Origin: Tildeniella torsiva UHER 1998/13D
GTDB lineage: Bacteria; Cyanobacteriota; Cyanobacteriia; Phormidesmidales; Phormidesmidaceae
Reading direction: 5' to 3'
NCBI GenBank assembly: GCA_019358835.1
Contig: JAHHIH010000008.1
Span: 1 to 64,000 of the forward strand
Length of the DNA: 64,000 nucleotides
The position numbers and the translations under genes are program-made. Within the stretch, counting starts at the first letter, position 1. Every line of letters starts with the position of its first letter. The notes below the pieces were generated by a model, which worked only from the letters and a program-made list of their open reading frames with translations, did not search any database and had not been told where the DNA came from. Positions 26,161-35,913 of this stretch are shown here, one piece after another.

Positions 26161-27105
26161 CCTAGCGCCGCCCACGGTGTAGCGATGGCCACATAGCTGA
26201 GAGCACGGCCAGCCGAAGCCAAACTAACTGGACATCTGCAATATCCAATTCGCCATCACCTCAGGAACAGGTCTTTAGCCTTGCCAACCAAAGTGGCTGT
26301 AGTTACACAGCGTTTCCCCGTCGGCAAGGTACAAATCAAGATCTGAGATTGCCCTCTGGCAAAGGTTTCAGGCCTTTGGCTGTGCCTCACGGGAGAGAGA
26401 AAGGCTGTAGGATCACCTCAAAACAGCAGTTGCCATATTTCAGAAGGCACGGCATATAGCCGTCGCCAGATCGATTAGGACATTCTGCACAATCCCTTGG
26501 AGCGAGGGCTATACGCCAGTGCGCTGCCCTAGTTTTTACCCATGGTAGTGACTTATGCCCTAAGCGCAGTGGCCAACGCCATACGTTCGGGTTCGCTATA
26601 TGGATTCATAGAACCCTTCAGCATGATGATCTCTTGATATGTCAGCAATTTTGCTATGCCTTCAGTAATATTACTTAAGTTGGGGTTTACGCCATCGTAG
26701 ACATATAGTATTTTGTTTGTTAGCTGCAAGTTATGGTCGGCGTCTTACAGACGTAAGCTCAGACAAGGATCTGAGTTTTGGGCATCGTGGTGAATAGTCT
26801 ATGTAAAGCAATAATATCTGGTGCTCGAATGTGCAGCCGAGTAGTGCTGCTGGCAGCATAGCTTGCGAATGTGACAGAACCTAGCCGCATTTAAACAGCA
26901 GGAATCAGTCAATTGTCAAAAGAAAATAACTTGGTAACTGTATATACATTAAAAGTCAATATTCGCACAGATTTACCGAACGCTTGCAAAAAGTGAGTTT
27001 AAAGTTTTTGTGAACCACATCTGCCAAAAGCAAATTAATGTCACACTAGGCAAAATAATTTTTCTCAAAGCCTGTTTAATTTCATTATAAAATCGGGAAT
27101 CTACC
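26161..27105. other. 945-base region without a recognisable gene
   Basis: No ORF longer than about 60 codons looks coding. The left part has average GC with scattered fragments, for example an open stretch reading ALPTKVAVVTQRFPVGKVQIKI near 26277-26345 that may be a remnant. From about 26600 the DNA becomes AT-rich and merges into the leader of the glycosyltransferase island. A hairpin GTCTTACAGAC lies near 26741-26751. I see no transposase or RNA gene. Confidence 0.5.
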
Positions 27106-28209
27106 GTGGGCAAAAGGCTGAATATTGTTGTACTTGGTCCCAGCCTGAGTGAACAAGGAGGGATGGGATCCGTTCAAAGACTAATCTTAGACTCTGCTTC
27201 AGCTAATTTTGCAGTGATGCATATTTCTACTTGGGAAAGTTCTTCCCACGGACCTCAAAAAATAGCTGATTTCATTCGGTCATTCATCCAATTTTTTATT
27301 TTACTACTCTCGGGAAAAGTTGATTTAGCTCACATTCATATTTCTGAACGGGGGAGTCTACTAAGAAAGTTTCTCCTAAGCACAGCGGCAAACTTGTTCA
27401 GTGTGCCTGTTGTTATGCATGCCCATGGCTGTGAATTCCATGTTTTTTATCAAAGTTCGTCGGCCCTTTTGAAGCGGATCATCAGCGCTTGTCTGAGGCA
27501 GTGTGCCTGCCTCGTTGTGCTGTCGGATAGCTGGAAAGATTTTTACGTGAACAGCTGTGGTCTCACTACCGAGCAAGTTATTGTTTTAAAAAATCCGGTG
27601 GTGTTTCCTGATTCTATTCCCCAACGTCAGGCAGGAGACACGGTAACGTTTGCCTTCATGGGCAAGCTTAACCAGAGAAAGGGGGTCTATGACATTGTCA
27701 ACGCGCTTTCTCTCCTCAATTCCTATGAGCGCTCGGGAATTCGAATTGAGTTAGGAGGCAGTGGTGAAACTCAGGCTATTCAAGACTTAGCCAAATCCCT
27801 AGGCGTTCAAGATTTAATTCATTTTCATGGTTGGGTTAACGAAGAGCTGCGCAACCAAATTTTGGCAGGGGCAGATATTTTTCTGCTCCCTTCCTACAAT
27901 GAAGGTCTGCCGATGGCTCTGTTAGAGGCAATGAGTTGGTCATTACCGTCCATTAGCACTCCGGTGGGAGGCATTCCAGAGGTCATTACTCATGGTTTCA
28001 ATGGTCTGCTTGTTCAGCCTGGGGATGTCGCTGGTCTAGCCAAAGCTATGGCGCTACTAAAAAACGATACAGAAATGAGGCTTCGTCTAGGTTGCTGCGC
28101 CCGCGAGAGCATTTATGGGCTTGATCTTGAGACCTACCTCACCAAGATATACAGTATCTACTCGACTTCTACTAGAACCTTCTGTGAACGCGTGCTCGAA
28201 AAAGCTTGA
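27106..28209 (+). CDS. Family 4 glycosyltransferase
   Basis: 367 residues from a GTG at 27106. Two Rossmann-like halves of GT-B fold: the N-terminal acceptor domain opens LNIVVLGPSLSEQGGMGSVQ, and the C-terminal nucleotide-sugar domain has FMGKLNQRKGVYDIVNAL and the EGLPMALLEAMSWSLPSIST signature with the conserved glutamates. GT4 enzymes transfer sugars with retention, commonly in exopolysaccharide or O-antigen assembly. First gene of an AT-rich glycan island. Confidence 0.88.
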   Translation: MGKRLNIVVLGPSLSEQGGMGSVQRLILDSASANFAVMHISTWESSSHGPQKIADFIRSFIQFFILLLSGKVDLAHIHISERGSLLRKFLLSTAANLFSVPVVMHAHGCEFHVFYQSSSALLKRIISACLRQCACLVVLSDSWKDFYVNSCGLTTEQVIVLKNPVVFPDSIPQRQAGDTVTFAFMGKLNQRKGVYDIVNALSLLNSYERSGIRIELGGSGETQAIQDLAKSLGVQDLIHFHGWVNEELRNQILAGADIFLLPSYNEGLPMALLEAMSWSLPSISTPVGGIPEVITHGFNGLLVQPGDVAGLAKAMALLKNDTEMRLRLGCCARESIYGLDLETYLTKIYSIYSTSTRTFCERVLEKA

Positions 28210-28475
28210 ATCGTTTTGTTTGAGTCATCTTACTAGCTTTTTTATAAGGCGAGGTAAGTAGCCTATTTTGAAATGTTACTTAAAATAGTCTTCTCAGGTG
28301 AAGCGATTATCTGCTCTGACGCGGGAACTTTAGAATTTGACCCAAGCGATGACTTTGTCTATGCGATCGCCCCTAGTGTTAGGTAGGCTAATGGACTAAT
28401 CTGGCATGCTTAATTCGTAGCATAAGTCCATTAAAGTCTATGCACTCAGTTAAACCTTTCTAAAGGATAAGCCAT

Positions 28476-29432
28476 ATGGCTGAAAGGCTGAATTCAAGCT
28501 CACCGTTGGTTAGCATACTAATCAACAATTATAATTACGGAAATTTTGTTGGCAAAGCTATTGAGAGTGCTTTGAATCAAACCTACAGGCATACAGAGGT
28601 AATTGTAGTTGATGATGGCTCAACCGATAACTCTAGAGAAGTTATAGCTCAATATGGCGATCGCATCACCACATTCTTCAAAGAAAATGGAGGTCAAGCC
28701 TCTGCCTTCAATGAAGGATTTAAGGCAAGTCAAGGAGAAATAATCTGTTTTTTAGATGCTGACGATCAGTTCTTGCCGCAGAAAGCCGATCGACTCGTGC
28801 AGGTCTTTCAAGACAATCCACAATCAAATTGGTGTTTTCACCCACTCAATTTTGTCAAAATTTCAGCTCCAATTCAGTCAAAAAAACTTTCAACAGACGA
28901 CATTCCTAATGACTACTCTAGGCAGTACGATCTGAGAGATTCCATCAAAAAGGGAAAACTGTCTGGTAGATTGCCTTTTGAGGGAGCAGCGACGTCAGGC
29001 ATTGCCTTCCGGCGATTATTTTTAGAAAAGATTTTGCCAATGCCCACAGAGATAAGAATTACAAGCGATGATTACATTAAATATATAGCCTTGGGAATTA
29101 GCGAAGGCTTTATTCTTTCGGAGCCATTGGCAAATCAGATTATTCATGATGACAATGCCTACACATTCCGTACTGACAAACAGAATCTAAAAGCAAAAAT
29201 ACAAATTCAAACGGCTCTTTGGATGAGAAAGAATTTTCCTGAATTGGCCAACTTCTCGAATAGTATTTTTGTGGCAGGAAAATCCATCAAAATCGAGCAA
29301 AAAGACGGCTCTAAGACTAGTAAGGCCGACATTAACCGACTAGATAACGAGTACATGAAAATGACTAATTTTCTCGAGAAAATTGGCATTAACGTCAGAC
29401 TTTTATACCACAGTCTTTGGAATAGATGGTAG
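28476..29432 (+). CDS. Family 2 glycosyltransferase
   Basis: 318 residues. GT-A fold with VSILINNYNYGNFVGKAIES at the N terminus, VVDDGSTDNSREVI near 46-59 and the metal-binding FLDADDQFL near 92-100. It has no membrane segment, so it probably acts in the cytoplasm on a lipid-linked acceptor. The gene sits between two GT4 genes with gaps of about 190-270 bases, suggesting separate promoters within the island. Sugar unknown. Confidence 0.88.
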   Translation: MAERLNSSSPLVSILINNYNYGNFVGKAIESALNQTYRHTEVIVVDDGSTDNSREVIAQYGDRITTFFKENGGQASAFNEGFKASQGEIICFLDADDQFLPQKADRLVQVFQDNPQSNWCFHPLNFVKISAPIQSKKLSTDDIPNDYSRQYDLRDSIKKGKLSGRLPFEGAATSGIAFRRLFLEKILPMPTEIRITSDDYIKYIALGISEGFILSEPLANQIIHDDNAYTFRTDKQNLKAKIQIQTALWMRKNFPELANFSNSIFVAGKSIKIEQKDGSKTSKADINRLDNEYMKMTNFLEKIGINVRLLYHSLWNRW

Positions 29433-29623
29433 TCTAGGCTTGATCGTTAGCCTCCGACATTCCTAGTCAGTTGTTTAAGCTGATTTTGAATCGAAAAAAT
29501 ATGATTGTTGATTTATGAATTAGTAGAAAACCCTGAAAATAGTTTAATAGTTTAGGTTTTTCTACTCTGTCATCAAATTAAGCACATGGGCCGAATTGCT
29601 GTCATTTATCATAAAGTCTTGTG

Positions 29624-30718
29624 ATGACGGATGTTGCTATTTTTTTAATGGACTTGCAGGGAGGTGGAGCTGAAAAAGTGATGCTCAACATCGCTAACGG
29701 TCTTGCTGCGAAGGGTTTAGAAATTGACTTAGTACTGGTTCAAACTAAAGGGGAGTACGTTGAACAAATTTCGACTCAGGTTAACCTGGTAGAATTGTCA
29801 TGTTCCAGACTGATTTCGGCACTGCCATCCTTGGCTTCTTATCTCAGAAAAAATAGGCCAAAAGCTCTCTTGTCTGCCCTAGAAGATACCAACATTGTTG
29901 CCATATTTGCAAAGCTTCTTGCAAATTCGTCATCCCGCCTAGTTGTAACAGTCCATAATCATCTTGCCCATGAGATTGCCCACTCTAAAAACTTAAAAAG
30001 AAAACTAGTTCCCTACTTACTTCGGTGGATCTACTCGTATGCCGACGCCGTAGTAGGTGTTTCTCAAGGCGTCGTTGACAATCTAGTTGACTTTGGCGTA
30101 GCGAAGCACAAGACGTTTAAGATATACAATCCAATCATCACGCCTGATCTGACAGAGAAATTAAGCGGCCAGATTGAACAACCGTCATTCCAGCTAGACC
30201 AAAGACCTTTAATTTTAGGTGTAGGCCGTCTTACAAAGCAGAAAGATTTTCAAACCCTAATTTTTGCTTTGAAGGCTGCGAGAAAATTTTTGTCGGCTCA
30301 CCTTGTTATTCTAGGCGATGGTGAAGACAAAGCTCACCTGGTCAACCTGGTTCACCAGCTTGGCCTACAAGATGCAGTAACCTTCCTAGGCTTTGTTTCA
30401 AATCCCTATATTTTTATGCGAGAGGCTGATGTATTTGTGCTGTCATCTGCTTGGGAAGGATTTGGGAATGTATTAGTAGAAGCAATGTTTTGTGGAACAC
30501 CTGTGGTCTCAACTGACTGCGAAAGTGGCCCTGCCGAAATCTTAGAAAACGGTAAATATGGTTATCTCGTAGAAGTAGGCCATGCCGAATCGATGGCTCA
30601 AGCCATCGTTGATACGCTTCAGAAAAAACCAGTAGGTTCCGAAGCGTTAAAACAACGGGCCAGTACATTTTCCTTGGAAAACTCTCTAGCAAAATACATG
30701 GAGTTGTTAAAAGTTTGA
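29624..30718 (+). CDS. Family 4 glycosyltransferase
   Basis: 364 residues from the ATG at 29624 (a GTG directly before it could add one residue). N-terminal GT-B motif FLMDLQGGGAEKVMLNIANG, C-terminal VGRLTKQKDFQTLIFALK and SAWEGFGNVLVEAMFCGTPV with the conserved EX7E-type glutamates. It resembles GT4 enzymes of the amsD/epsF group used in polysaccharide repeat-unit assembly. Confidence 0.88.
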   Translation: MTDVAIFLMDLQGGGAEKVMLNIANGLAAKGLEIDLVLVQTKGEYVEQISTQVNLVELSCSRLISALPSLASYLRKNRPKALLSALEDTNIVAIFAKLLANSSSRLVVTVHNHLAHEIAHSKNLKRKLVPYLLRWIYSYADAVVGVSQGVVDNLVDFGVAKHKTFKIYNPIITPDLTEKLSGQIEQPSFQLDQRPLILGVGRLTKQKDFQTLIFALKAARKFLSAHLVILGDGEDKAHLVNLVHQLGLQDAVTFLGFVSNPYIFMREADVFVLSSAWEGFGNVLVEAMFCGTPVVSTDCESGPAEILENGKYGYLVEVGHAESMAQAIVDTLQKKPVGSEALKQRASTFSLENSLAKYMELLKV

Positions 30719-31013
30719 TGTTTTCCCCAAATCGCACCGTGTATCGCTTGAGACTTTCTAGCTACAGTGCAATACTCCTTCTTGATTCTAAAGCCTGATA
30801 ATTTTTTAAAGGCCATAGTGTTCAAATTGTGCTCTTCAAATATATCTTCCATCTGCCAATATGCAACATGTTATGACTTTTTCTTCCTCTGACTTTTTCT
30901 TCCTCTCTTTACTGTAACTTCAGATGACCTAAAGCCTAGGATTTAAACTTAACTGGTAATTTTACGATTTTCTTTTAACTCTAAATAGCTGTCTAGATTC
31001 AGCGGAGTGATTA

Positions 31014-31634
31014 GTGTTCAGTACAAAAATAAAAACCTACACCAAAAATAAAAACTTCTGGAGTAGTTTCGAATTGATGCTGCTTGACTTGAAGGCAGAT
31101 ATTGCTAGATATTCAGCATTCAGTTCGCTGCACTGGATTTTGCTTCTGATTAGTACTAAGGGTCTTTGGGTCAGCACTCAATATAGATTTAGCCGATGGG
31201 TTCATTTTTACTGTCATCTTCTATTGATCCGGCAATGCCTTAAAGTGTTGTGCTTCTTTTCGCAGAAGGTTGTTGAAGCTTTGACGGGTGCCGAAATTGC
31301 TAATAGAGCCCAAATTGGTAAAGGAGTGTTTATGCCCCACACCAATGGCATTGTGATTCATACTGATGCAATAATTGGCGAAAACTGCAATATTGGCCAT
31401 CAGGTAACGATAGGCATTGGTGGTCGAGGTCGCAAACGAGGCGTACCAATAGTGGGCGACAGAGTATTTATTGGGCCTGGGGCAAAACTTTTTGGATCAT
31501 TTTTGATTGGTAGTGATGCTGCCATTGGCGCTAATGCTGTAGTGACTAAAGATATTCCTGCCAATGCTGTAGCGCTTGGAATTCCTGCCAGGGTCGTAAA
31601 TTTTGAAGGCTCTAAAGATTACGTGGTGATATAG
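31014..31634 (+). CDS. Serine-acetyltransferase-like hexapeptide acyltransferase
   Basis: 206 residues from a GTG at 31014. The N-terminal half is helical with one hydrophobic stretch (LHWILLLISTKGLWV), and the C-terminal half is a left-handed beta-helix of hexapeptide repeats: IGENCNIGHQVTIGIGGRGRKR, then VGDRVFIGPGAKL, IGSDAAIGANAVVTKDIP and AVALGIPARVV. CysE-like enzymes of this size in glycan clusters generally O-acetylate sugars; a role in cysteine synthesis is also possible but less likely here. Confidence 0.85.
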   Translation: MFSTKIKTYTKNKNFWSSFELMLLDLKADIARYSAFSSLHWILLLISTKGLWVSTQYRFSRWVHFYCHLLLIRQCLKVLCFFSQKVVEALTGAEIANRAQIGKGVFMPHTNGIVIHTDAIIGENCNIGHQVTIGIGGRGRKRGVPIVGDRVFIGPGAKLFGSFLIGSDAAIGANAVVTKDIPANAVALGIPARVVNFEGSKDYVVI

Positions 31635-31674
31635 CTTACGTCGTCAGTCTGCAATTAGCCTGTTTTAGGAATCT

Positions 31675-32760
31675 ATGTTAGAAGCACGGCCTATGAACGT
31701 TAGCATTGGTATCCTTGCCCACAATGAGGCCGCCTCCATTGAATCAACTTTAGTATCGCTGTCAAAACAGAGTTTGTTTCAGCACCACAATTTAGATCTT
31801 GCCATTGAGATTAAAGTGGTGCCTAACGGATGCATAGATGACACAGCAGCGATCGCCCGCCACGCTCTATCCCGTCACTTTTCCAATTTGGCTGGTGCAG
31901 TTAGCTGGGATGTTTGTGAGATAGAGCGATCGGGCAAGTCTCGAGCATGGAATACATACGTGCATATTGCTTCTAATCCCAAGGCAAAGTATTTGATTCT
32001 AATGGATGCAGATATTGAGTTTATTTCAGAAGATACCCTTGCTTTCATGATTGCGGCTCTCGAGAAATTTCCTGAGGCTCTGGTATCGGTAGATAGGCCC
32101 ATCAAAGATATTGCATTCAAAGCTGATAAAACCTTGGCTGATCGCTTCTCACTGCTGATCTCTGCCCTATCGGGTAATAAAACTAGCGAAGAGCAGCCTG
32201 CATGGCTTTGTGGCCAACTCTATTGTGCCCGAGCCACCAATATTCGGCAGGTATGGCTACCCAACCAACTCTCCGTTGAAGATGGTTTTTTGTACACCAT
32301 GATTACTACCAACGGGTTGCAAAATCCGGCGATGCCTGGGCGCATCATTCTGGCGAAGTCGGCGTCCCATATGTTTGAGGCCTATACAGACATTACTCGG
32401 CTCCTGCGCCATGAAAAGTGGCTGATTTTGTCTAACAGTGTCAATGATATGATCTTTGAATATCTGACAGTTAATCAAGCCAATGCAGAACATGCGGGTC
32501 AGCAGGTTCGACGCCTGGATCAAGAAGACGAAGACTGGCTCGGTAAATGTATTGATGCTACAACGAAGACTAGGGGATGGTGGCTGATTCCTAAATTTAT
32601 CTTGTTGCGAAGATTTTTGGCTCTTAAAAATAAGCCCCTAGCCATGGCTATAAGCCTCTTCCCACTGTCTATTTTGGCCTTTTCGGTTGATGTGGCGATC
32701 GCCGTCCAAGCAAACCATGAACTGCTTCGAAAAACCGAGGTAGAATATTGGGGAAAGTAA
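31675..32760 (+). CDS. Family 2 glycosyltransferase with C-terminal membrane segment
   Basis: 361 residues; start at 31675 or the internal ATG at 31693 (MNVSIGILAHNEAASIES). GT-A motifs are IGILAHNEAASIE, KVVPNGCIDDTAAIAR and the metal site ILMDADIEFISEDTLAF; the region around EDGFLYTMI matches the ED of an ED/QxxRW-like acceptor site. A hydrophobic stretch near residues 320-340 could anchor it. It is the last rightward gene of the glycan island and 41 bases after the acyltransferase, so those two are likely co-transcribed. Confidence 0.82.
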   Translation: MLEARPMNVSIGILAHNEAASIESTLVSLSKQSLFQHHNLDLAIEIKVVPNGCIDDTAAIARHALSRHFSNLAGAVSWDVCEIERSGKSRAWNTYVHIASNPKAKYLILMDADIEFISEDTLAFMIAALEKFPEALVSVDRPIKDIAFKADKTLADRFSLLISALSGNKTSEEQPAWLCGQLYCARATNIRQVWLPNQLSVEDGFLYTMITTNGLQNPAMPGRIILAKSASHMFEAYTDITRLLRHEKWLILSNSVNDMIFEYLTVNQANAEHAGQQVRRLDQEDEDWLGKCIDATTKTRGWWLIPKFILLRRFLALKNKPLAMAISLFPLSILAFSVDVAIAVQANHELLRKTEVEYWGK

Positions 32761-32805
32761 ATTTTCAAGTATTTGGATAGCTATTTTCTATCAAAGAAAG
32801 GCGTT

Positions 32806-32846
32806 GATGAGTGGCACTTGCTAACTGCGAGCACCACTCATCTTTG
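32806..32846. terminator. Bidirectional terminator between convergent glycan genes
   Basis: Stem GATGAGTGG (32806-32814) with CCACTCATC (32834-32842), an inner GCT/AGC extension, followed by TTTG. It lies between the rightward GT2 gene and the leftward GT61 gene. Confidence 0.7.
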
Positions 32847-32922
32847 TCTAGATAGTCCTCTTTGGCCAGTAAGAAGGCTGCTATATTCTTACCGGCCTAC
32901 CACGCTCTAAAGCACTTCCTGT

Positions 32923-33975
32923 TTACTTAATGTTGAGATAGTCAAGTGCCATTTGAATAGTTTGACAGTCTACTTTGAAGGGATCGTTAAAGGGAGACTT
33001 TTGAGAATCAGGAGTTATTTTGGCGAAATCCATTGCCTCGAGCATTTGAGGGGTGATCTGACCTCGGACACAGCACCATTTGCCATTTAGAGCGTTAGTC
33101 ATGTACCGATTCTCATAGAAATTCCATGAGGGAGACATCAGCTCAATGAGCTTAAGCCCACTACCTGGTTCAGCATTATCTCGCAGACCGACACGGTTCA
33201 AGATAAAATTGCTGCTGGCAGCACCATGAACCACCACCACTTCTTTTGCATTGCGGGCGATCGACCATTCTTCTTCAAGAGATAAATCCTCAAAGTAAAG
33301 TGTTTTAAATCCCCGTTCTTCCAAAAACTTAGTTACCTCATCATTGTTGATTAAGCTGCGACTTCCCCTGCGGGGGATAAAGATTCTTTCATAGCTTTCT
33401 TCTTTATATCCTGGGAACTCAAAACCGAAAAGATGGGGCCTAATACTAAAAACTCTGTGCTCTGGACAGGTGACAATTTCACCACGGACATTGTCATCCG
33501 TAAAAATGATGGGAAAGCCGAGTAATCGGTATACTTCCATAGGCATGCTGTATTTAGGCACTCTAGAACCTAAAACAACATGAATTTCAACATCTTTTTG
33601 AAGATGCTCGCTCAAGAGTTTTTTTGCCAGAAAAACCCGAGTTGCGACATTCTCAAGAATGTGACCAATGTTCGTAAATACATCAAAGCGAGCATCAAAT
33701 ATAAATTGCCCTGAATAGTCGAGCGTTTTCTCTCCCTTTATCGCTTTGGAGAGAAATAATTGAGCTCTCCGTTTTCGACTAAGAGCGGCCAGTTTTGTTG
33801 TAGCTACGCCAGAATTTACGCTAATTTCTGCTTCAAAGGGTGAAAGGTATTGCGCCGGCATTATCACTTGCTCGGCAGCCGGACGCCACACATCCATTGC
33901 CCCCGTAGGAAAGCAATACATCATTGATGATGCGACTTCAAGGGCTGGAACCTTATGTTTCAGAGTTATATCCAT
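32923..33975 (-). CDS. Family 61 glycosyltransferase
   Basis: 350 residues with the GT61/DUF563 pattern: DVFTNIGHILENVATR near 108-123, RIFIPRRGSRSLINNDEV near 207-224 and the C-terminal VVVVHGAASSNFIL near 257-270. GT61 is best known from plant xylan and eukaryotic O-glycan enzymes and occurs in bacterial surface-glycan clusters. It faces the rest of the island, and its codon usage is as AT-rich as theirs. Confidence 0.85.
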   Translation of the reverse strand: MDITLKHKVPALEVASSMMYCFPTGAMDVWRPAAEQVIMPAQYLSPFEAEISVNSGVATTKLAALSRKRRAQLFLSKAIKGEKTLDYSGQFIFDARFDVFTNIGHILENVATRVFLAKKLLSEHLQKDVEIHVVLGSRVPKYSMPMEVYRLLGFPIIFTDDNVRGEIVTCPEHRVFSIRPHLFGFEFPGYKEESYERIFIPRRGSRSLINNDEVTKFLEERGFKTLYFEDLSLEEEWSIARNAKEVVVVHGAASSNFILNRVGLRDNAEPGSGLKLIELMSPSWNFYENRYMTNALNGKWCCVRGQITPQMLEAMDFAKITPDSQKSPFNDPFKVDCQTIQMALDYLNIK

Positions 33976-34523
33976 TTCAAAACCTTCGGAAAGTTTTCAC
34001 TTAATTAATACATTTAGAAAAATTACTACCAACTACAGAGGCGAGCAGCGTTGTGCCGATCGCGCAAACGCTCGAGTTATGCTTCGAATAACGCTGCGGT
34101 TGAGAATAACAGCCTTAATAGTAAGAGCAGAAGCTCAGAATTGTATCCTGCTAACTCAGATGCCTCTATGTAACTTCACCGACTTTGGATTTAGCAGTCT
34201 ATAAGTGTTAAGGAAGAGTGAAGCTCACAACAGCGAGCAAAGCTGACCAACTGGATGAAATTGGCCAAGCATAGATAGATATCTTGGCATGCGCCCTTTA
34301 CCTTTGCGCGTTATTCGGCACTGGACTGTTAACAAGTGATGAGCCTCTGGAAGCCCTACCGGACATAGGTTTCGGGCTGTTTGCTGCAAATCAGCTAAAA
34401 TCCTTGCAAGACAAGCCTTTCAGGCGTTCATCACCTCTTTGGAGACCTGTATTCGTTACTCCAAATACAGGCGTAGTTAGAACAGGCTAAGGAAGTAAAG
34501 GTTCAGTCAAACAGGGCCACGGC
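33976..34523. other. 548-base intergenic region, no convincing gene
   Basis: Contains the probable promoter of the GT61 gene (AT-rich 33980-34030) and otherwise mixed sequence. A short rightward ORF (34284-34490) has no recognisable motif. A hairpin CCTGTATT/AATACAGG lies at about 34445-34470. Confidence 0.5.
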
Positions 34524-35015
34524 TTAAGATGCGATCGCCCCCGCCAACCGATCGATGGCGCGATCGCCGCCAAAGCGCTGGGCAATGATGTCGTCGTAGG
34601 TGTCGGCGATGGTCACTACTGAGAGAATGCAGGTCTGTAGCTCCATCAAATCCATGTTTTCGCCGCCGAGCACGCTTTCCGAAAAGAGTACCTGGTTGGC
34701 CTCGTCAAGGTGGAAGGCCCCAAAACGCATGCGGCGGTTTTCGGTGAGCAGAAAGTGCATCAGCTCGTGGTCGATGGTGCTACCGATGGTGACGCAGCTG
34801 TTAGCCCGCACCGTCGCCAGATCGGCCTTTTCCCAGGGGTGTACCTCCCAAGGCAGCACCTCGATTTCAACTAGGGTAGAGCCGTAGAGGATGTCGAACT
34901 GGGGTTTGTCGGGGTAGACCCTCAGACTGTCTTTGAACAGGGCAGCGGTCTGGAGATAGTCGGCGACTTTGGTGTAGGTGAGCGCCTGGACGTTGCTGAC
35001 GAAGGAGATGGCCAT
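34524..35015 (-). CDS. YbjN/type III chaperone-like domain protein
   Basis: 163 residues of the small alpha/beta fold shared by YbjN and type III secretion chaperone-like proteins: DILYGSTLVEIEVLPW, HELMHFLLTENRRMRFGAFHLD and VLFSESVLGGENMDLMEL. Cyanobacteria have several such proteins of unproven function, often thought to be chaperone-like. It follows the Dev exporter operon in the same direction after a hairpin. Confidence 0.75.
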   Translation of the reverse strand: MAISFVSNVQALTYTKVADYLQTAALFKDSLRVYPDKPQFDILYGSTLVEIEVLPWEVHPWEKADLATVRANSCVTIGSTIDHELMHFLLTENRRMRFGAFHLDEANQVLFSESVLGGENMDLMELQTCILSVVTIADTYDDIIAQRFGGDRAIDRLAGAIAS

Positions 35016-35025
35016 GGAGGGGTGG

Positions 35026-35100
35026 GGAGTGAGGAGTGGGGAGTGCTAGGGTGCTGGAGGGTTGGCAGGTTGGCAGGTTTAAACTTTCTGACCTGCCAAC
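35026..35100. repeat. G-rich repeat and hairpin after the Dev operon
   Basis: GGGGTGGGGAGTGAGGAGTGGGGAG-like sequence (about 35023-35050), a shortened run related to the repeat at 7653, precedes a stem GTTGGCAGGT with ACCTGCCAAC (right arm 35091-35100). The stem may terminate devA transcription, which runs leftward. Confidence 0.6.
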
Positions 35101-35130
35101 GTTCTAGATTGCCAGCGTTCGCAGCTTTTC

Positions 35131-35913
35131 TTACATAATGAACATCTTTTGGTCGAGGGACTTGGGGATGTGAGAATCGACGAACTGCTGGGGGCTTTCG
35201 TCTGATTCCAGCCGACCATCGACGAGGTTGATGATGCGATCGGCCACGTCGAGAATGCGGTTGTCGTGGGTGACCATGAGGATGGTGCAGCCCTTTTCGT
35301 CCGCCAGGTGCTGCATCAGCGTCACCACGTCGCGGCCCGACTTTTTGTCGAGGGCGGCGGTGGGCTCGTCGGCGAGAATGAGCTGGGGCTGGTTGACAAG
35401 GGCACGGGCGATCGCCACCCGCTGCTTTTGTCCTCCACTCAGGGCCGCCGGTTTGTAGTCGGCCCGCTCCGCCAGCCCCACCTGGCTGAGAATATCCACC
35501 GCCAGCTGCCGCTTGCCGCGAAAGTTGCCGGTTAGCTCCACCGCCATCTCCACATTTTGGGCCGCTGTTAGCGACTCAAACAGGTTGTGGGCCTGAAAGA
35601 TAAAGCCAATGTTGCGGCGAATATCGACCAGCTGGCGGTTGCCCATGCCCACCAGTTCTTTGCCGAGCACCTGTAGGCTGCCTTCGCTGGCCGATCGCAG
35701 CGCCCCGATCAGCGTCAGCAGCGTAGTTTTTCCCGAACCCGAAGGACCGGTCATAATCACAATCTGGCCAGGGTGCAGATCGAGGCTGATGTCAAAAAGC
35801 ACCTGCTTGCGCAGATCGCCTCGACCAAAGAAATAGTCGAGGTGGCGCACCTGCACCGAGCTGGTGATAACCTCGGGCGCGGTCGATGACGTGGACAAGG
35901 GCGTAGCACTCAT
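35131..35913 (-). CDS. devA: DevA family ABC exporter ATP-binding protein
   Basis: 260 residues with all ABC ATPase motifs: Walker A GPSGSGKTTLL near 58-68, Q-loop in FIFQAHNLFES, signature LSGGQKQRVAIAR near 158-170, Walker B LILADEPTAALD and H-loop MVTHD. DevA/B/C-type complexes are tripartite ATP-driven exporters; the founding one exports heterocyst glycolipids. Its start overlaps the adjacent devC stop by 4 bases. In this probably non-heterocystous organism the cargo is unknown. Confidence 0.92.
   Translation of the reverse strand: MSATPLSTSSTAPEVITSSVQVRHLDYFFGRGDLRKQVLFDISLDLHPGQIVIMTGPSGSGKTTLLTLIGALRSASEGSLQVLGKELVGMGNRQLVDIRRNIGFIFQAHNLFESLTAAQNVEMAVELTGNFRGKRQLAVDILSQVGLAERADYKPAALSGGQKQRVAIARALVNQPQLILADEPTAALDKKSGRDVVTLMQHLADEKGCTILMVTHDNRILDVADRIINLVDGRLESDESPQQFVDSHIPKSLDQKMFIM

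Noticed and set aside
26161-27105. Possible tRNA, transposase remnant or small RNA
   Set aside because: I found no cloverleaf, no terminal repeats and no transposase motif; only a weak open fragment near 26277.
34284-34490. 68-residue rightward ORF in the intergenic region
   Set aside because: No motif, no clear ribosome-binding site and no neighbours it would fit with.
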